Shown: positions 1 through 9,766 of the stretch, one piece after another
How positions within the stretch are numbered: position 1 is the first letter of the stretch
How the letters are laid out: every line of letters starts with the position of its first letter
Assembly (NCBI RefSeq): GCF_001442535.1
Contig: NZ_CP013141.1
Coordinates: 3,963,797-4,027,796 of the forward strand
Source of the DNA: Lysobacter antibioticus
GTDB taxonomy: Bacteria; Pseudomonadota; Gammaproteobacteria; Xanthomonadales; Xanthomonadaceae
DNA length: 64,000 nt
Direction of reading: 5' to 3'
Position numbers and translations under genes: made by a program
The notes under the pieces: model-generated
Database searches by the model: none
Told to the model about the DNA's origin: nothing
The model's input: only the letters and a program-made list of their open reading frames with translations

Positions 1-3000
1 ACGAGCGCAGGGGCGGCACCGCGCCTGAGCGCCGACGGCGGTCCGTCCGCGGCCGCCGCGCTGACCGCCAAGCCCGGCATGGGCTTCAGCGGGGTGCGCT
101 CGCTGCGTTATGAGGGCGTCGGCACTGGCGCCGCGCAAAGCGTGCAGGCCTTCGAGGTCGACATCGCGGTCGGCAAGGACACGCAGCTCTCCTATCGCCT
201 GTTCCCGCTGTCCAGCGCGCACATCGCCGGCCAGCCCGCGCCGTCCAAGCTCGATGCGCTGCGCAACGGCTCGACCTATGTCGCCATCGACCTGGTGCTC
301 GACGACGGCAGCCGTTTGTCGCAACGCAAGCCGCTGGATCTGTACGGCAACCCGCTGACCGCGCGCGAGCAGGGCATGGCGCGGCTGCTCTATCCCGACC
401 AGTGGAATGCGGTCAGCAGCCGCATCGGCGAGGTCGCCGCCGGTCGCCGCGTGCGCCAGATCCTGTTGGTCCACGACGGCGACACGGCGCTGCCGTATCA
501 AGGGTATCTCGACGACCTGCGCATCGCCCCGGCGCCGGCGCTCGCCAAGGGCAAGCGCGCGGCGCTGCGCCCGAGCGATTACGTCGACACCCGCCGCGGC
601 AGCAATTCCAACAGCCGCTTCTCGCGCGGCAATACCTTTCCCGCGGTGGCGGTGCCGCACGGTTTCAACTTCTGGACCCCGACCACAAACGCCGGTTCGC
701 ACTGGATCTACCAGTACCAGGAGCGCAACGGCGAGGACAACCGCCCGCGCATCGAAGCCTTCGCGCTGTCGCACGAGCCCAGCCCGTGGATGGGCGACCG
801 CCAGACCTTCCACGTGATGCCGGCGATCGGCGAGGGCCGGCCCGAGTTCGACCGCAGCAAGCGCGCGCTGAGTTTCGGCCACGACGAGGAAACCGCGCGC
901 GCCGACTACTACCGGGTGCGCTTCGACAACGGCCTGATCGCCGAAATGACCCCGACCGACCACGCCGCGGTGATGCGCTTCACCTTCCCGGCCGAGCCCG
1001 GCGAGACCCGCGCGCAGCTGTTGTTCGATCATCGTGACGAACACGGTGACATCCGCCTGGACCGCGACGGCCGCGCGCTCAGCGGCTGGAGCGAGAGCAT
1101 GAGCAAGCTCTCGACCGGCGCCTCGCGCCTGTTTTTCTACGCCCGTTTCGACCGGCCGATCCGCGACGGCGCCCGGCTTGAGCGCGACAAGGCCGGGCGC
1201 GACCGCGTCTCGGCCTGGTACGGCTTCGACCTCAGCGGCGATCCGAGCCGCCAGGTGACGATGCGCATCGCCACCTCGCTGATCAGCGTCGAGCAGGCGC
1301 AGCGCAATCTGGAACTGGAGATCGGCGCCGCCGAAGGTTTCGATGCGGTGCGCGAACGCGCCCGCGCGGCCTGGGACGCCAAGCTCGGCATCGTCCGCGC
1401 CGAGGGCGCACCGGCGCACGAACAAGCGGTGCTGTATTCCAATCTCTATCGCTTGTTCCTGTACCCCAACAGCGGCTACGAGAACACCGGCACCGCCGAG
1501 CGGCCGTTGTACAAATACGCGAGCCCGTTCTCGGCGCCGGCCGGCAAGGACCGCGCGGACAGCACCGGCGCGGCCGTCGTGGACGGCAAGGTCTACGTCA
1601 ATAACGGCTTCTGGGACACCTACCGCACCAGTTGGCCGGCCTATGTATTGCTGACCCCGACGCATGCCGGCGAGATGATCGACGGCTTCGTCCAGCAGTA
1701 CCGCGACGGCGGCTGGATCGCGCGCTGGTCCTCGCCGGGCTATGCCGATTTGATGGTCGGCACCAGTTCCGACGTCGCCTTCGCCGACGCCTGGCTCAAG
1801 GGTGTGCGCAATTTCGACGTGCGCTCGTTCTATCAGTCGGCGATCCGCAACGCCTCCAGCGTCAGCAGCGTGCCGGGCGCGGGCCGCAAGGGCATCGAGC
1901 GCGCGATCTTCGCCGGCTACACCGACACCACCGTCGGCGAAGGCCTGTCGTGGTCGATGGACGGCTACATCAACGACTTCGCCATCGGCCGCCTGGCCGG
2001 CGCGCTGGCGCAGCAGGCCGATGCCGGCGATCCCTACCGGGCGAGCTATCGCGACGATGCCGCGTACTACCGCAATCGCGCGCTCGGCTACGCCAACCTG
2101 TTCAATCCGCAGCTGGGCTTCTTCGTCGGCCGCCATCGCGACGGCCGCTGGCGCTACACCGCGACCGAGTTCGACCCGACCCGCTGGGGCGGCGATTACA
2201 CCGAGACCAATGCCTGGAACATGGCCTTCCACGCGCCGCAAGACGGCGCCGGCCTGGCCGCGTTGCACGGCGGGCGCACCGCCTTGGGCAACAAGCTCGA
2301 CCTGTTCTTCGCCACGCCGGGCACCTTCGAAGTGGGCAGCTACGGCGATGTCATCCACGAAATGCTCGAAGCGCGCGACGTGCGCATGGGCCAGTACGGT
2401 CACAGCAACCAGCCCTCGCACCATATTCCCTATATGTATGCCGCCGCCGGCCAGCCCTGGCGTATCCAGGAGAAAGTGCGCGACATTCTCGACCGCCTGT
2501 ACGTCGGCGGCGAGATCGGCCAGGGCTATGCCGGCGACGAAGACAACGGCGAGATGTCGGCGTGGTGGTTGTTCAGCGCCGCCGGTTTCTATCCGCTGCG
2601 GATGGGCTCGCCCGAGTACGTGATCGGCGCGCCGCGGTTCGAGCGCATGAGCATCCGCCTGGAGAACGGCCGCGAGCTGCAGATCAACGCGCCCAAGGTC
2701 AGCGCGCGCAATCGCTACGTGCAGTCGCTGCGGGTCAACGGCGAAGCCTGGGACCGGCTGACCCTGCCGCACGAATTGTTGGCGCAAGGCGCGGTGCTGG
2801 ATTTCCGCATGGGGCCGTCGCCGTCGAACTGGGCGAGCAACCCGCAGGCCTTGCCGGAATCGCTCAGCGCCGATGGCGAACAGCCCAAGCCTCTGCGCGA
2901 CCTGGGCCGGCGCGACAATGCGACGGTCGCCGGTGTCGCGGCCAAGCAGGCCGCGGCGTTGTTCGACAATGACGCGACCACCTCGACGCGCTTGAGCGGC

Positions 3001-3303
3001 CCGATGCCGTTGCTGAGTTGGAACTTCAAGGCGCCGGCGACGGTGCGCTTGTACACCCTGACCTCGTCGGCGCGCCGCGGCGATCCGCAGGCCTGGGCCT
3101 TGCAGGGTTCCAACGATGGCGCGCAGTGGACCACGCTCGACGAACGCAGCGGCCAAGTGTTCGCCTGGCGCAAGCAGACGCGCGCGTTCGCCATCGCCGA
3201 AGCGGCGGCGTATTCGCGTTATCGCTTGCGCCTGCTCGCCGACGGCGCCGGCCAGGGCGGCATCGAGCTGGCCGAAGTGGAGTTGCTCGGCGAGGCGAAA
3301 TAG
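1..3303 (+). CDS. GH92 family alpha-mannosidase, 5'-truncated by the window edge
   Basis: The frame is open from base 1, so the true start lies upstream; 1,100 codons are visible. From about residue 193 the sequence matches glycosyl hydrolase family 92 exo-alpha-mannosidases: VDTRRGSNSNSRFSRG, then NTFPAVAVPHGFNFWTP, and near residue 845 the motif GDEDNGEMSAW that carries acidic catalytic and calcium-binding residues in this family. A beta-rich region precedes the catalytic part. About 130 C-terminal residues (from about 970) look like an F5/8-type carbohydrate-binding domain. GH92 enzymes are calcium-dependent and usually exported; they trim mannose from N-glycans or mannans. The signal peptide would be upstream, so export is inferred. 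The gene stands alone here. The family call is firm; linkage specificity is not visible. Confidence 0.9.
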   Translation, partial: TSAGAAPRLSADGGPSAAAALTAKPGMGFSGVRSLRYEGVGTGAAQSVQAFEVDIAVGKDTQLSYRLFPLSSAHIAGQPAPSKLDALRNGSTYVAIDLVLDDGSRLSQRKPLDLYGNPLTAREQGMARLLYPDQWNAVSSRIGEVAAGRRVRQILLVHDGDTALPYQGYLDDLRIAPAPALAKGKRAALRPSDYVDTRRGSNSNSRFSRGNTFPAVAVPHGFNFWTPTTNAGSHWIYQYQERNGEDNRPRIEAFALSHEPSPWMGDRQTFHVMPAIGEGRPEFDRSKRALSFGHDEETARADYYRVRFDNGLIAEMTPTDHAAVMRFTFPAEPGETRAQLLFDHRDEHGDIRLDRDGRALSGWSESMSKLSTGASRLFFYARFDRPIRDGARLERDKAGRDRVSAWYGFDLSGDPSRQVTMRIATSLISVEQAQRNLELEIGAAEGFDAVRERARAAWDAKLGIVRAEGAPAHEQAVLYSNLYRLFLYPNSGYENTGTAERPLYKYASPFSAPAGKDRADSTGAAVVDGKVYVNNGFWDTYRTSWPAYVLLTPTHAGEMIDGFVQQYRDGGWIARWSSPGYADLMVGTSSDVAFADAWLKGVRNFDVRSFYQSAIRNASSVSSVPGAGRKGIERAIFAGYTDTTVGEGLSWSMDGYINDFAIGRLAGALAQQADAGDPYRASYRDDAAYYRNRALGYANLFNPQLGFFVGRHRDGRWRYTATEFDPTRWGGDYTETNAWNMAFHAPQDGAGLAALHGGRTALGNKLDLFFATPGTFEVGSYGDVIHEMLEARDVRMGQYGHSNQPSHHIPYMYAAAGQPWRIQEKVRDILDRLYVGGEIGQGYAGDEDNGEMSAWWLFSAAGFYPLRMGSPEYVIGAPRFERMSIRLENGRELQINAPKVSARNRYVQSLRVNGEAWDRLTLPHELLAQGAVLDFRMGPSPSNWASNPQALPESLSADGEQPKPLRDLGRRDNATVAGVAAKQAAALFDNDATTSTRLSGPMPLLSWNFKAPATVRLYTLTSSARRGDPQAWALQGSNDGAQWTTLDERSGQVFAWRKQTRAFAIAEAAAYSRYRLRLLADGAGQGGIELAEVELLGEAK

Positions 3304-3733
3304 GGCCGGCGCGAGCGCCTGCTCGAACGAGGCCGCCGCCGCAACGTCGAATGCGTGGCGCGGCGGCCGCTGCGGCCACCGTTGTCGCAGCGTGTTTCGA
3401 CGATACGTTCAGATATCCGGGCCGCAGCGCAAGGTTGCGGCCGTGCTGCATGCAGCACGCGGCGTCGGTCGACGCAGGTATTTCATCGCGCCGTTGGTCG
3501 GCGTGCGCCACGTTAATCCGCCGGCGCTCGCATTGGCGCTGTGACGCGCTGCGTGCTTTAACGGAAACCTCATGCGTGCGTCTCGAACGCAGCGGTCCGA
3601 TCGCGCGAATCGTTCCCGTTATGTCCCGATATCGCCCCGTGTTCTTCCTCGGAACGCGCGCTGAGGAGGGCTAAGTTCGGCGATGCAGTGCGATCGACCC
3701 ATCCACGCGGAACGATTCCGCAACGAGGCTCAT
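3304..3733. other. Intergenic region with an 18-bp perfect palindrome
   Basis: About 430 bases without a convincing gene. The one notable structure is the perfect palindrome CGTGCTGCATGCAGCACG at 3442-3459, which could be an operator for the downstream gene. A GAGGAGG sequence at 3663-3669 lies 13 bases before an alternative ATG at 3683. Confidence 0.5.
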
Positions 3734-6064
3734 ATGGAACTCATGGGACGTACCGGCCCCAGGCTGCGGCTTCACGCCGCGGCGCTGGCTACGGGCTTGA
3801 TGCTCGCCGCGCCCTTGGCGCAAGCCCAGAACTTCGAAACTCACTACGGCAACCAACCTTGGCGCGACGGCGGCGAAGACGTCAAGGCCGTGAACTACTG
3901 TCCGGGCCGCGGCTCGGTCACCGTCGGCACACGTCGCTCCAGCGACGGCAATACCCAGGTGTTGGTGACCCGCGCCAACGACCTCGGCGTCACCGACGAC
4001 AGCAGCATCAACACTTGGCAAAACGCCTACATGATCGCCGGCAGCAAACGCTCCGACGCTTTCGGCATCGTCGAGTTGAGCGGCGAGCGCGGTTTCGCCG
4101 TGACCGGCGCGGTGCAGCTCGGCGAAGGCAGTTTCATCTACGTGCTGCAGATCGATTGCCGCGGTCGGCAGATCTGGACCACGTTGCTCGACAACGTCGA
4201 TACCAGCCATCGCGCGACCGGTTATGACCTGATCGAAACCGGCTCGGTGATGCCGAGCAAGGCGCCGGCGCAGGGCGATCTGGTGGTGGTCGGCGAGGAG
4301 AACGACAAGGACGGCCGCACCCTCGGCCGCATCGCCCGCCTGGATGCGGTCGGCAACGTGTTGTGGGATCACCGTTACGACGGCAGCGGCGATTGGCCGG
4401 GCCTGCGTTTCCGCGCGGTCACCGAGAACCTCGCCAGCAGCGGCGGCTTCACCGACATCGTCGTCGCCGGCACCGCGCTGACCACCGACGCCAAACGCGG
4501 CGGCCTGATGTTCCGTACCGACGCCAACGGCGCGCCGGTGTGCAGCAGCGTGCTGATCGACGGCCAGGACCATCGCGACTTCCACGGCCTGACCGCGTTG
4601 TTGAACGCGAACTACACCGGCGAAACGGTCTCGGTCGGCGCCTCGACCGGGCTCGACGAGGGCAGCGCCTCGCAGGCCTATCTGGCCCGTTACGACCGCT
4701 ACAGTTGCAAACCCGTGGTGCAGGCGACCTGGGTGGATCGCGACAAGGCCAGCTTCACCGCGTTCGACGTGGTCGAGGCGCGTGGCCTCGACGGCCGCGA
4801 AGGCGCGGTCGCGGTGGTCGGCACCATCGCCGGTACCCAGGGCTTTCTGTTCGCGGCCAACACCCGCGACCTGTTGCGCTATGGCGGCCTCGGCCCGCGT
4901 CGTTTCGGCGACAAGTTCCGCGAAAGCCTGTACGCGATCGATCGCAAGAGCGACCGCTTCATCCTCGCCGGCAACACCTTCAGCGACTGGCAGGGCGTCG
5001 GCGATATCCAGGACTTCTATTTCGTCCAGGTCGACCCGGGCCTCAACACCGGTTGCGCCGATCTGTGGGACCCGGGCGCATTCAACCCGGACCTGCCGTA
5101 CAAGGAGTTCCTGCCGCACCTCGAGCGCATTCCCAAGTTCCAGCGCGTCGACACACCGAGCCAGGAGGCCAGGGACTGGGGCTATGTCTGTGCGGTCGAT
5201 CCGCCGGAAGGCTGCCCGGGCCTGATCAACAACGGCATCATCCAGCTCGGCGTGTCGCCGACCGGCTATCTCAACATCGAATGCCCGAATATCGATCAGT
5301 CGAGCGGTCGCTACGGCACGCGTCTGGTCGGCCTGCGCTACATGCCGACCAATGGCGAAGCCTCGGCGCCGGGCGCGCCCTGCGAAGGTTGGGGCGTGGC
5401 CAATGCCGATCCGGCCGCGCTGGTGACCGGGCGGACCTCGCGTTGCGCCGGCACCAGCAACGTCACCTTGGTCAGCTTCACTCCGACCCCCAGCACCGCG
5501 ACTTCGGTGGTGACGGTGGGCAGCACCTTCCGGGTGACCCATCAGTACACGCCGATCGCGGCGACGAGCTTCCTGTACCGGGTCGACGTCAAGATCGAGA
5601 ACATCGGCCGCATCACGGTCAAGGACCTGCGTTACACCCGCGGCATCGACTACGACGTGCCGCCGAATACGTTCTCGGAGTACATCACCCTGGCAGGCGC
5701 CTCGCCGTTCCTGCTGGCCTGGAACAACAACGGCTTCAATTCGCTCGACCCGCTGGTCGCCAACTCCGGCCTGTCCGGACCGATGACCGATAACGGCCCC
5801 GGCGATCTGGGGGCGCACATGGACTTCCGCTTCGGTTCGCTCGCACCGGGCGCGGCGCGCAGCTTCGTCACCTACTACGGTGCGGCGCCGACCCAGACCG
5901 CGGCGCTCAATGCGTTGTCGATCGTCGGCGCGGGGCTGTACTCGCTGGGCCAGACCAATTGGGACGGCATCGGCGGCGCCGGCAACACCAGCCCGAACCC
6001 GGGCACCGCAGGCGCGATCAACGGCGTGCCGGCGACCTTCATGTACGGCTTGAAGACGAACTGA
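3734..6064 (+). CDS. Secreted protein of unknown function, possible beta-propeller
   Basis: The chosen ATG at 3734 follows a GAGG at five bases and gives 776 residues starting with a conventional Sec signal peptide: a basic n-region (GRTGPRLRLH), a hydrophobic core and a cleavage site near LAQAQ. An in-frame ATG at 3683 would add 17 polar residues and cannot be excluded. The first 400 residues contain recurring blocks such as [20 protein letters not shown] followed by GNVLWDHRYDG, which resemble PQQ/kelch-like propeller blades. The last 250 residues are a separate beta-rich domain (LYRVDVKIENIG). A few cysteines are present, as in exported proteins. I do not recognise a named family. Neighbours give no functional clue. 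Confidence 0.75.
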   Translation: MELMGRTGPRLRLHAAALATGLMLAAPLAQAQNFETHYGNQPWRDGGEDVKAVNYCPGRGSVTVGTRRSSDGNTQVLVTRANDLGVTDDSSINTWQNAYMIAGSKRSDAFGIVELSGERGFAVTGAVQLGEGSFIYVLQIDCRGRQIWTTLLDNVDTSHRATGYDLIETGSVMPSKAPAQGDLVVVGEENDKDGRTLGRIARLDAVGNVLWDHRYDGSGDWPGLRFRAVTENLASSGGFTDIVVAGTALTTDAKRGGLMFRTDANGAPVCSSVLIDGQDHRDFHGLTALLNANYTGETVSVGASTGLDEGSASQAYLARYDRYSCKPVVQATWVDRDKASFTAFDVVEARGLDGREGAVAVVGTIAGTQGFLFAANTRDLLRYGGLGPRRFGDKFRESLYAIDRKSDRFILAGNTFSDWQGVGDIQDFYFVQVDPGLNTGCADLWDPGAFNPDLPYKEFLPHLERIPKFQRVDTPSQEARDWGYVCAVDPPEGCPGLINNGIIQLGVSPTGYLNIECPNIDQSSGRYGTRLVGLRYMPTNGEASAPGAPCEGWGVANADPAALVTGRTSRCAGTSNVTLVSFTPTPSTATSVVTVGSTFRVTHQYTPIAATSFLYRVDVKIENIGRITVKDLRYTRGIDYDVPPNTFSEYITLAGASPFLLAWNNNGFNSLDPLVANSGLSGPMTDNGPGDLGAHMDFRFGSLAPGAARSFVTYYGAAPTQTAALNALSIVGAGLYSLGQTNWDGIGGAGNTSPNPGTAGAINGVPATFMYGLKTN

Positions 6065-6085
6065 GCGTCGAAAGCGACAAAGGCG

Positions 6086-7420
6086 TCAAGCTCCGGGGGC
6101 CGTCGGCCCTCGGAGCGTTTGCAGGGCCGGCACGCGTACGAGCCGCAGACGCAGATGGACGATGCCGGCCAGCAAGCACAGCGCGATCAGCGTCATCAGC
6201 CATTGGCTGGTCGCGGCGAGGCGCAGGCGTTCGAGCAACAACCCCGTCGACAAGGTGGCCAGCGGCATCGCACCCATGGTCGCGGCCGAAAACCAGGTCA
6301 TCTCGCGGCCCATGCGTTGCGCGGCGGCGCTGCGCTGCAGCCACGACAGCGATTGGATGCCGTAGAAATTGGAGGCGCCGGCGAGCAAACAGAATGCGGC
6401 CAACACCGTCGCCAGGCCCGCGTTCCAGGCGAGCAGGCCGTAGGCCATCGCGGCGACCGCCCAACACGCGAGCAACTTGACGATCACCTCGCCCAAGCCG
6501 GTCGAGGCGCGGCCGGCGAACGACGCCGCGGCGGCGATGCCGGCGAACTGGGCGACATAGACCAGGAAGTAACGCGCGTCGCCGTGTTCGACCAGCAACA
6601 CCGGCAGCAGGATCTGCACCGGGCCGAACACCAGCACCGTGCTGACCAACAGATACAGGTAATAGCTGCGCGGGATGGCCTGGGTCGACGCCGCTGCCGT
6701 GGCGTTCGCGAGTGAGGCATCGGCCGCGTCGCCTGTCTGGGCAGGCCGCCGCACCGGCCCGCGTCGGCGCACCGCCGCGAGCAGCCACAGCGAGGCGGCG
6801 ACGCTGAGCGCGTCGATCCAGAACGCGACGGCCAGGCCATGACCGTCGCTGGAAGCCAGGATCAGACTGCCGGCGAGCATCGGCAGCAGCATCATCGCCA
6901 GGCTCGAGGCCACCGCGAACACGGCATTGCCGGCCGGCAGCAGCCCCTTGCGGATATACAGACCGAAGCTCGCGCGCCCGGCCGGGTACGCGACCGCCCA
7001 GACCAGGCCGCCGAACAAGGCCAGCGCATAGATGATCTCGATGGTCATCAGCCCGAACCAGGTCAGCAGGCCCATGCTGGCGTTGATGACGACATACAGC
7101 GCGCGGCAGATCCACAACACCCGGATCGGGTTGGCGCGGTCGAGGAAACCGCCGAAGAAGAACAGGAACAGCACGCTCGGCAAGGCTTCGATCGCCGCGG
7201 TCAGGCCGAGGTCGAAGGCGCTGCCGGTGAGGCGCATCACCAGGAACGGCAGCGCGATCAGGGTGAAGCTGGCGCCGAAGGTGGTGATCAGATTGTCGAG
7301 CAACAGCCAACCGAAACGCGGCTCGCGCCGGCCGATGCGCCACAGCCGCGCGGCCGTGGCGAAGCGGCTGCGTGGCCGATGCGGCGGCGGACCAGGCAGT
7401 GGTGCGGGGCGTTCGCTCAC
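6086..7420 (-). CDS. Major facilitator superfamily transporter (DHA3-like)
   Basis: An integral membrane protein of 444 residues with about eleven or twelve hydrophobic segments and an MFS-like cytoplasmic loop motif (FGGFLDRANPIRV) after the second helix. A long hydrophilic loop at mid-protein (residues about 210-250) separates the two halves. The open frame extends upstream into the methyltransferase gene, but that extension is Ser/Pro/Arg-rich noise. The GTG at 7420 (VSERPAPLPG) is 35 bases beyond the methyltransferase stop and is the likely start, although no good ribosome-binding site is visible. It is probably co-transcribed with the methyltransferase. Drug or metabolite efflux is inferred from family membership only. 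Confidence 0.8.
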   Translation of the reverse strand: MSERPAPLPGPPPHRPRSRFATAARLWRIGRREPRFGWLLLDNLITTFGASFTLIALPFLVMRLTGSAFDLGLTAAIEALPSVLFLFFFGGFLDRANPIRVLWICRALYVVINASMGLLTWFGLMTIEIIYALALFGGLVWAVAYPAGRASFGLYIRKGLLPAGNAVFAVASSLAMMLLPMLAGSLILASSDGHGLAVAFWIDALSVAASLWLLAAVRRRGPVRRPAQTGDAADASLANATAAASTQAIPRSYYLYLLVSTVLVFGPVQILLPVLLVEHGDARYFLVYVAQFAGIAAAASFAGRASTGLGEVIVKLLACWAVAAMAYGLLAWNAGLATVLAAFCLLAGASNFYGIQSLSWLQRSAAAQRMGREMTWFSAATMGAMPLATLSTGLLLERLRLAATSQWLMTLIALCLLAGIVHLRLRLVRVPALQTLRGPTAPGA

Positions 7421-7454
7421 GGCGGTCGCAGGCGACGGCGCGGCGAGCGGCGGG

Positions 7455-8174
7455 TCAGGGCTTGGCCGCGCCGGCGTTCGGCATGCGTGCGCGACGCAGG
7501 AAGAACAACTCGTCCTGGCGTTCGACCGCCAGGCCGTAGGCGCTGGCGATGGCGCGCAGCTTGCCGGCATCGAGCTGCCAGACCGGTTCGACGTCGTCGA
7601 CCCCGACGTCGAGGGTCCACTGCATGCCGAGCCAGTGGGTGAGGATGAAACCTTCCGGCCGCAGCAGGCTCACCAAGGTCTCGAAATAGCGTTCGAGGTG
7701 GCGCTGGCAACAGGCGAAGCTGGCGAGGTTGTTGTCGAGGATGCAATCGAAGCTGGCCGGCTCGAACCGGCGGGCGAAGTCGTCGCTGTGCTTGTTCAGC
7801 AGATGCACCGAGTACTGCGGCAGCCCGAGCGCGTTGCCGTGCTGCCATTCGTTGTGGGCCACCGTTACCGAGACGATGCCGCGCACCTTGCCGGCGAGCA
7901 GACGCGCCACCGACGAGTTGCCGGTGCCGACGTGCAGGATGTCGCGATCGCGCAGGTCGGCGGCGGCCAGCCAGCGGTTGATCGCGGCCTGGTCTTCGGT
8001 CGGTTCGCACGCGGAGTAGTCGAGCAGCGGCCATGACGCGAACTGGTCGGCGGCGTCGTGGGTGGCGACGTCGGGCTCGCGGCCGCAATCGATGCGCTGG
8101 GCGCCGATATCGAAGCGCGGACGGAACATCGGGGCGGCCTGCGTGGGGGCGATCGTCGGGGGATTGTTCATCAT
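7455..8174 (-). CDS. SAM-dependent class I methyltransferase
   Basis: A protein of 239 residues with the Rossmann-type SAM-binding motif ILHVGTGNSSVARLLAGK near residue 78 and a post-motif stretch (FDCILDNNLASF, then LVSLLRPEGFILTHW) typical of class I methyltransferases. The substrate cannot be read from the sequence. Tandem ATG codons at 8174 and 8171 are candidate starts; a TTG at 8180 is also possible. It is the first gene of a two-gene unit with the MFS transporter, so the pair may modify and export a small molecule. That link is inference. Confidence 0.8.
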   Translation of the reverse strand: MMNNPPTIAPTQAAPMFRPRFDIGAQRIDCGREPDVATHDAADQFASWPLLDYSACEPTEDQAAINRWLAAADLRDRDILHVGTGNSSVARLLAGKVRGIVSVTVAHNEWQHGNALGLPQYSVHLLNKHSDDFARRFEPASFDCILDNNLASFACCQRHLERYFETLVSLLRPEGFILTHWLGMQWTLDVGVDDVEPVWQLDAGKLRAIASAYGLAVERQDELFFLRRARMPNAGAAKP

Positions 8175-8549
8175 GGCCAAGAGATAAGACAGAACGGTTT
8201 CGATTCTTCATCGATCATCGATCGCATGTCGAGCGAGGTCGGCTACAACGATCGTCGAACTGCTTGCCGTCGTCACAGAATAAAACGCTTTCTGCTTTCA
8301 TTCTCTCTTGAGAAAACGCGACAACGCATTGCGTTTCGATCGATGGAAAGATGCGCCACCGTTTCACGAGCAAGCTTTAACCCCACCACGTCCTACCTGC
8401 AGTTCGTAAGAAGCAGTTCCCCCACAAGCACCAGGCGTGCGGGGCCGCGCACACGCGCGGCGACCCGTATCGACGCGTCCGGTCTGCCAATCAGACCCTG
8501 CGAACGCACTGCGCATCGACGATGCCGCGGCGGCGTATCGCGCTGCCGG
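8175..8549. other. Divergent intergenic region
   Basis: About 375 bases between divergent genes. Its base composition is lower in GC than the neighbours, especially 8190-8340, as expected for a promoter region serving both the methyltransferase (minus) and the glycosyltransferase (plus). I see no confident promoter boxes, terminator or repeat. Confidence 0.4.
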
Positions 8550-9752
8550 ATGCATCGCCTCATGTTCAGCCAGTTCGTCCTGACCGGCCTCGTCGGTTTC
8601 TCCACTTTGGTGCTGTTGTGCTGCCTGGTGTTCCTGGCCGGGTGGGCCTTGTTCAAGGCCGTGCGGCGGCCGACCGCGCCGACGCTCGCCCACTATCCGT
8701 TCGTGTCGATCCTGGTGCCGTTCTACAACGAGCCCGAGGCGTCGTTCCTGATGACCCTCGATGCGATCGAGCACGCCGACTATCCGGGCCGCATCGAAGT
8801 GTTGTTGGTCGACGACGGTTCGACCAATTCCACGCCGGCCACGGTCGCGACCTGGCTGGCGCAGCCGCGCGACAAGACCTATCGATTGATCTCGCTGGAA
8901 CGCAACGGCGGCGCCAAGGGTTTGGCGCTCGATGCGGCCCTGCCGCAGTTGTCGGCCGATTCGGACGTCGTCACCGTGATCGACAGCGACACCGTGATCA
9001 TGCCGTGCTCGCTACGCCGGGCGGTCGAGGCCTTGTACAGCTCGCCGCGTCACGCCGCCGCCTGCGGGTTGATCGTGCCGGCCGGCCGCCACAACTCCTG
9101 GCTGCACCGCCTGCAGTTCTACGAACATGTCGGCGCGCTTGCGGCGATCCGTTACGTGCAGAGCAAGATCGGCGTGGTCAACGTGGTGGCCGGCGCGTTC
9201 TCGCTGCATCGCACCGAAGTGATCCGCGAGCTCGGCGGTTGGGGCGAATGGTTGGTCGAGGACATCGCCTGGACCTGGCGCGCGCTCGCCCACGGCTATT
9301 CGATCGCCTACGCCCCCGACGCGATCGCCTACACCATTTGCCCCTCGACCTTCTTCGGCTTGTTCCGCCAACGCCGGCGCTGGGCGCGCGGACGCCTGGA
9401 ATCGTTCCGCGTGGCCTGGCGCATCTCCTGGCCGCGGACCATGAAGATGCTGCCGTGGTGGCTGCTGTGGGCGCAGTCGGCGCTGGTGCCGACCCTGTTG
9501 CTGCTGATCGCCGGCGCCTCGATCTACCGCAGCCCCACCTTGCTCGGCATCGCCGCCTTGAACTGGTGGCTGATGGCCTTGCTCAATTTCATCGCGGTGA
9601 TGCAGGCACGCACACGCCTGCAGCTCGGGCCGCTCGACCTGGTGCTGGTGTCGATCTGCAATACGGTGATCGACGTGCTGTTGCTGCCGGCCAACGTGAT
9701 CGGCCTGATCGACGAACTGCGCGGCCATCGCAAAACCTGGCTGACACGCTGA
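8550..9752 (+). CDS. Processive family 2 glycosyltransferase (NodC/PgaC/HasA-like)
   Basis: A 400-residue membrane glycosyltransferase. It has one N-terminal transmembrane segment, a GT-A domain with VDDGS (about 87-91), DSDT (about 145-148) and the processive-synthase motif QRRRW (about 274-278), then three C-terminal transmembrane helices. These D, DxD and QxxRW residues are those of beta-glycan synthases that polymerise GlcNAc or related sugars and pass the chain through the membrane. The ATG at 8550 or the one at 8562 is the start; the frame is open further upstream without coding character. The next gene, 14 bases downstream, is a NodB-type deacetylase, which fits synthesis of a partly de-N-acetylated GlcNAc polymer or oligomer. 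Confidence 0.85.
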   Translation: MHRLMFSQFVLTGLVGFSTLVLLCCLVFLAGWALFKAVRRPTAPTLAHYPFVSILVPFYNEPEASFLMTLDAIEHADYPGRIEVLLVDDGSTNSTPATVATWLAQPRDKTYRLISLERNGGAKGLALDAALPQLSADSDVVTVIDSDTVIMPCSLRRAVEALYSSPRHAAACGLIVPAGRHNSWLHRLQFYEHVGALAAIRYVQSKIGVVNVVAGAFSLHRTEVIRELGGWGEWLVEDIAWTWRALAHGYSIAYAPDAIAYTICPSTFFGLFRQRRRWARGRLESFRVAWRISWPRTMKMLPWWLLWAQSALVPTLLLLIAGASIYRSPTLLGIAALNWWLMALLNFIAVMQARTRLQLGPLDLVLVSICNTVIDVLLLPANVIGLIDELRGHRKTWLTR

Positions 9753-9766
9753 CGGCGGAGCAGGGC

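Noticed and set aside
3671..5818. A 715-codon antisense frame opposite the secreted protein
   Set aside because: Arg/Ala/Gly/Asp-rich with no motif; the plus strand has a signal peptide and coding-like composition.
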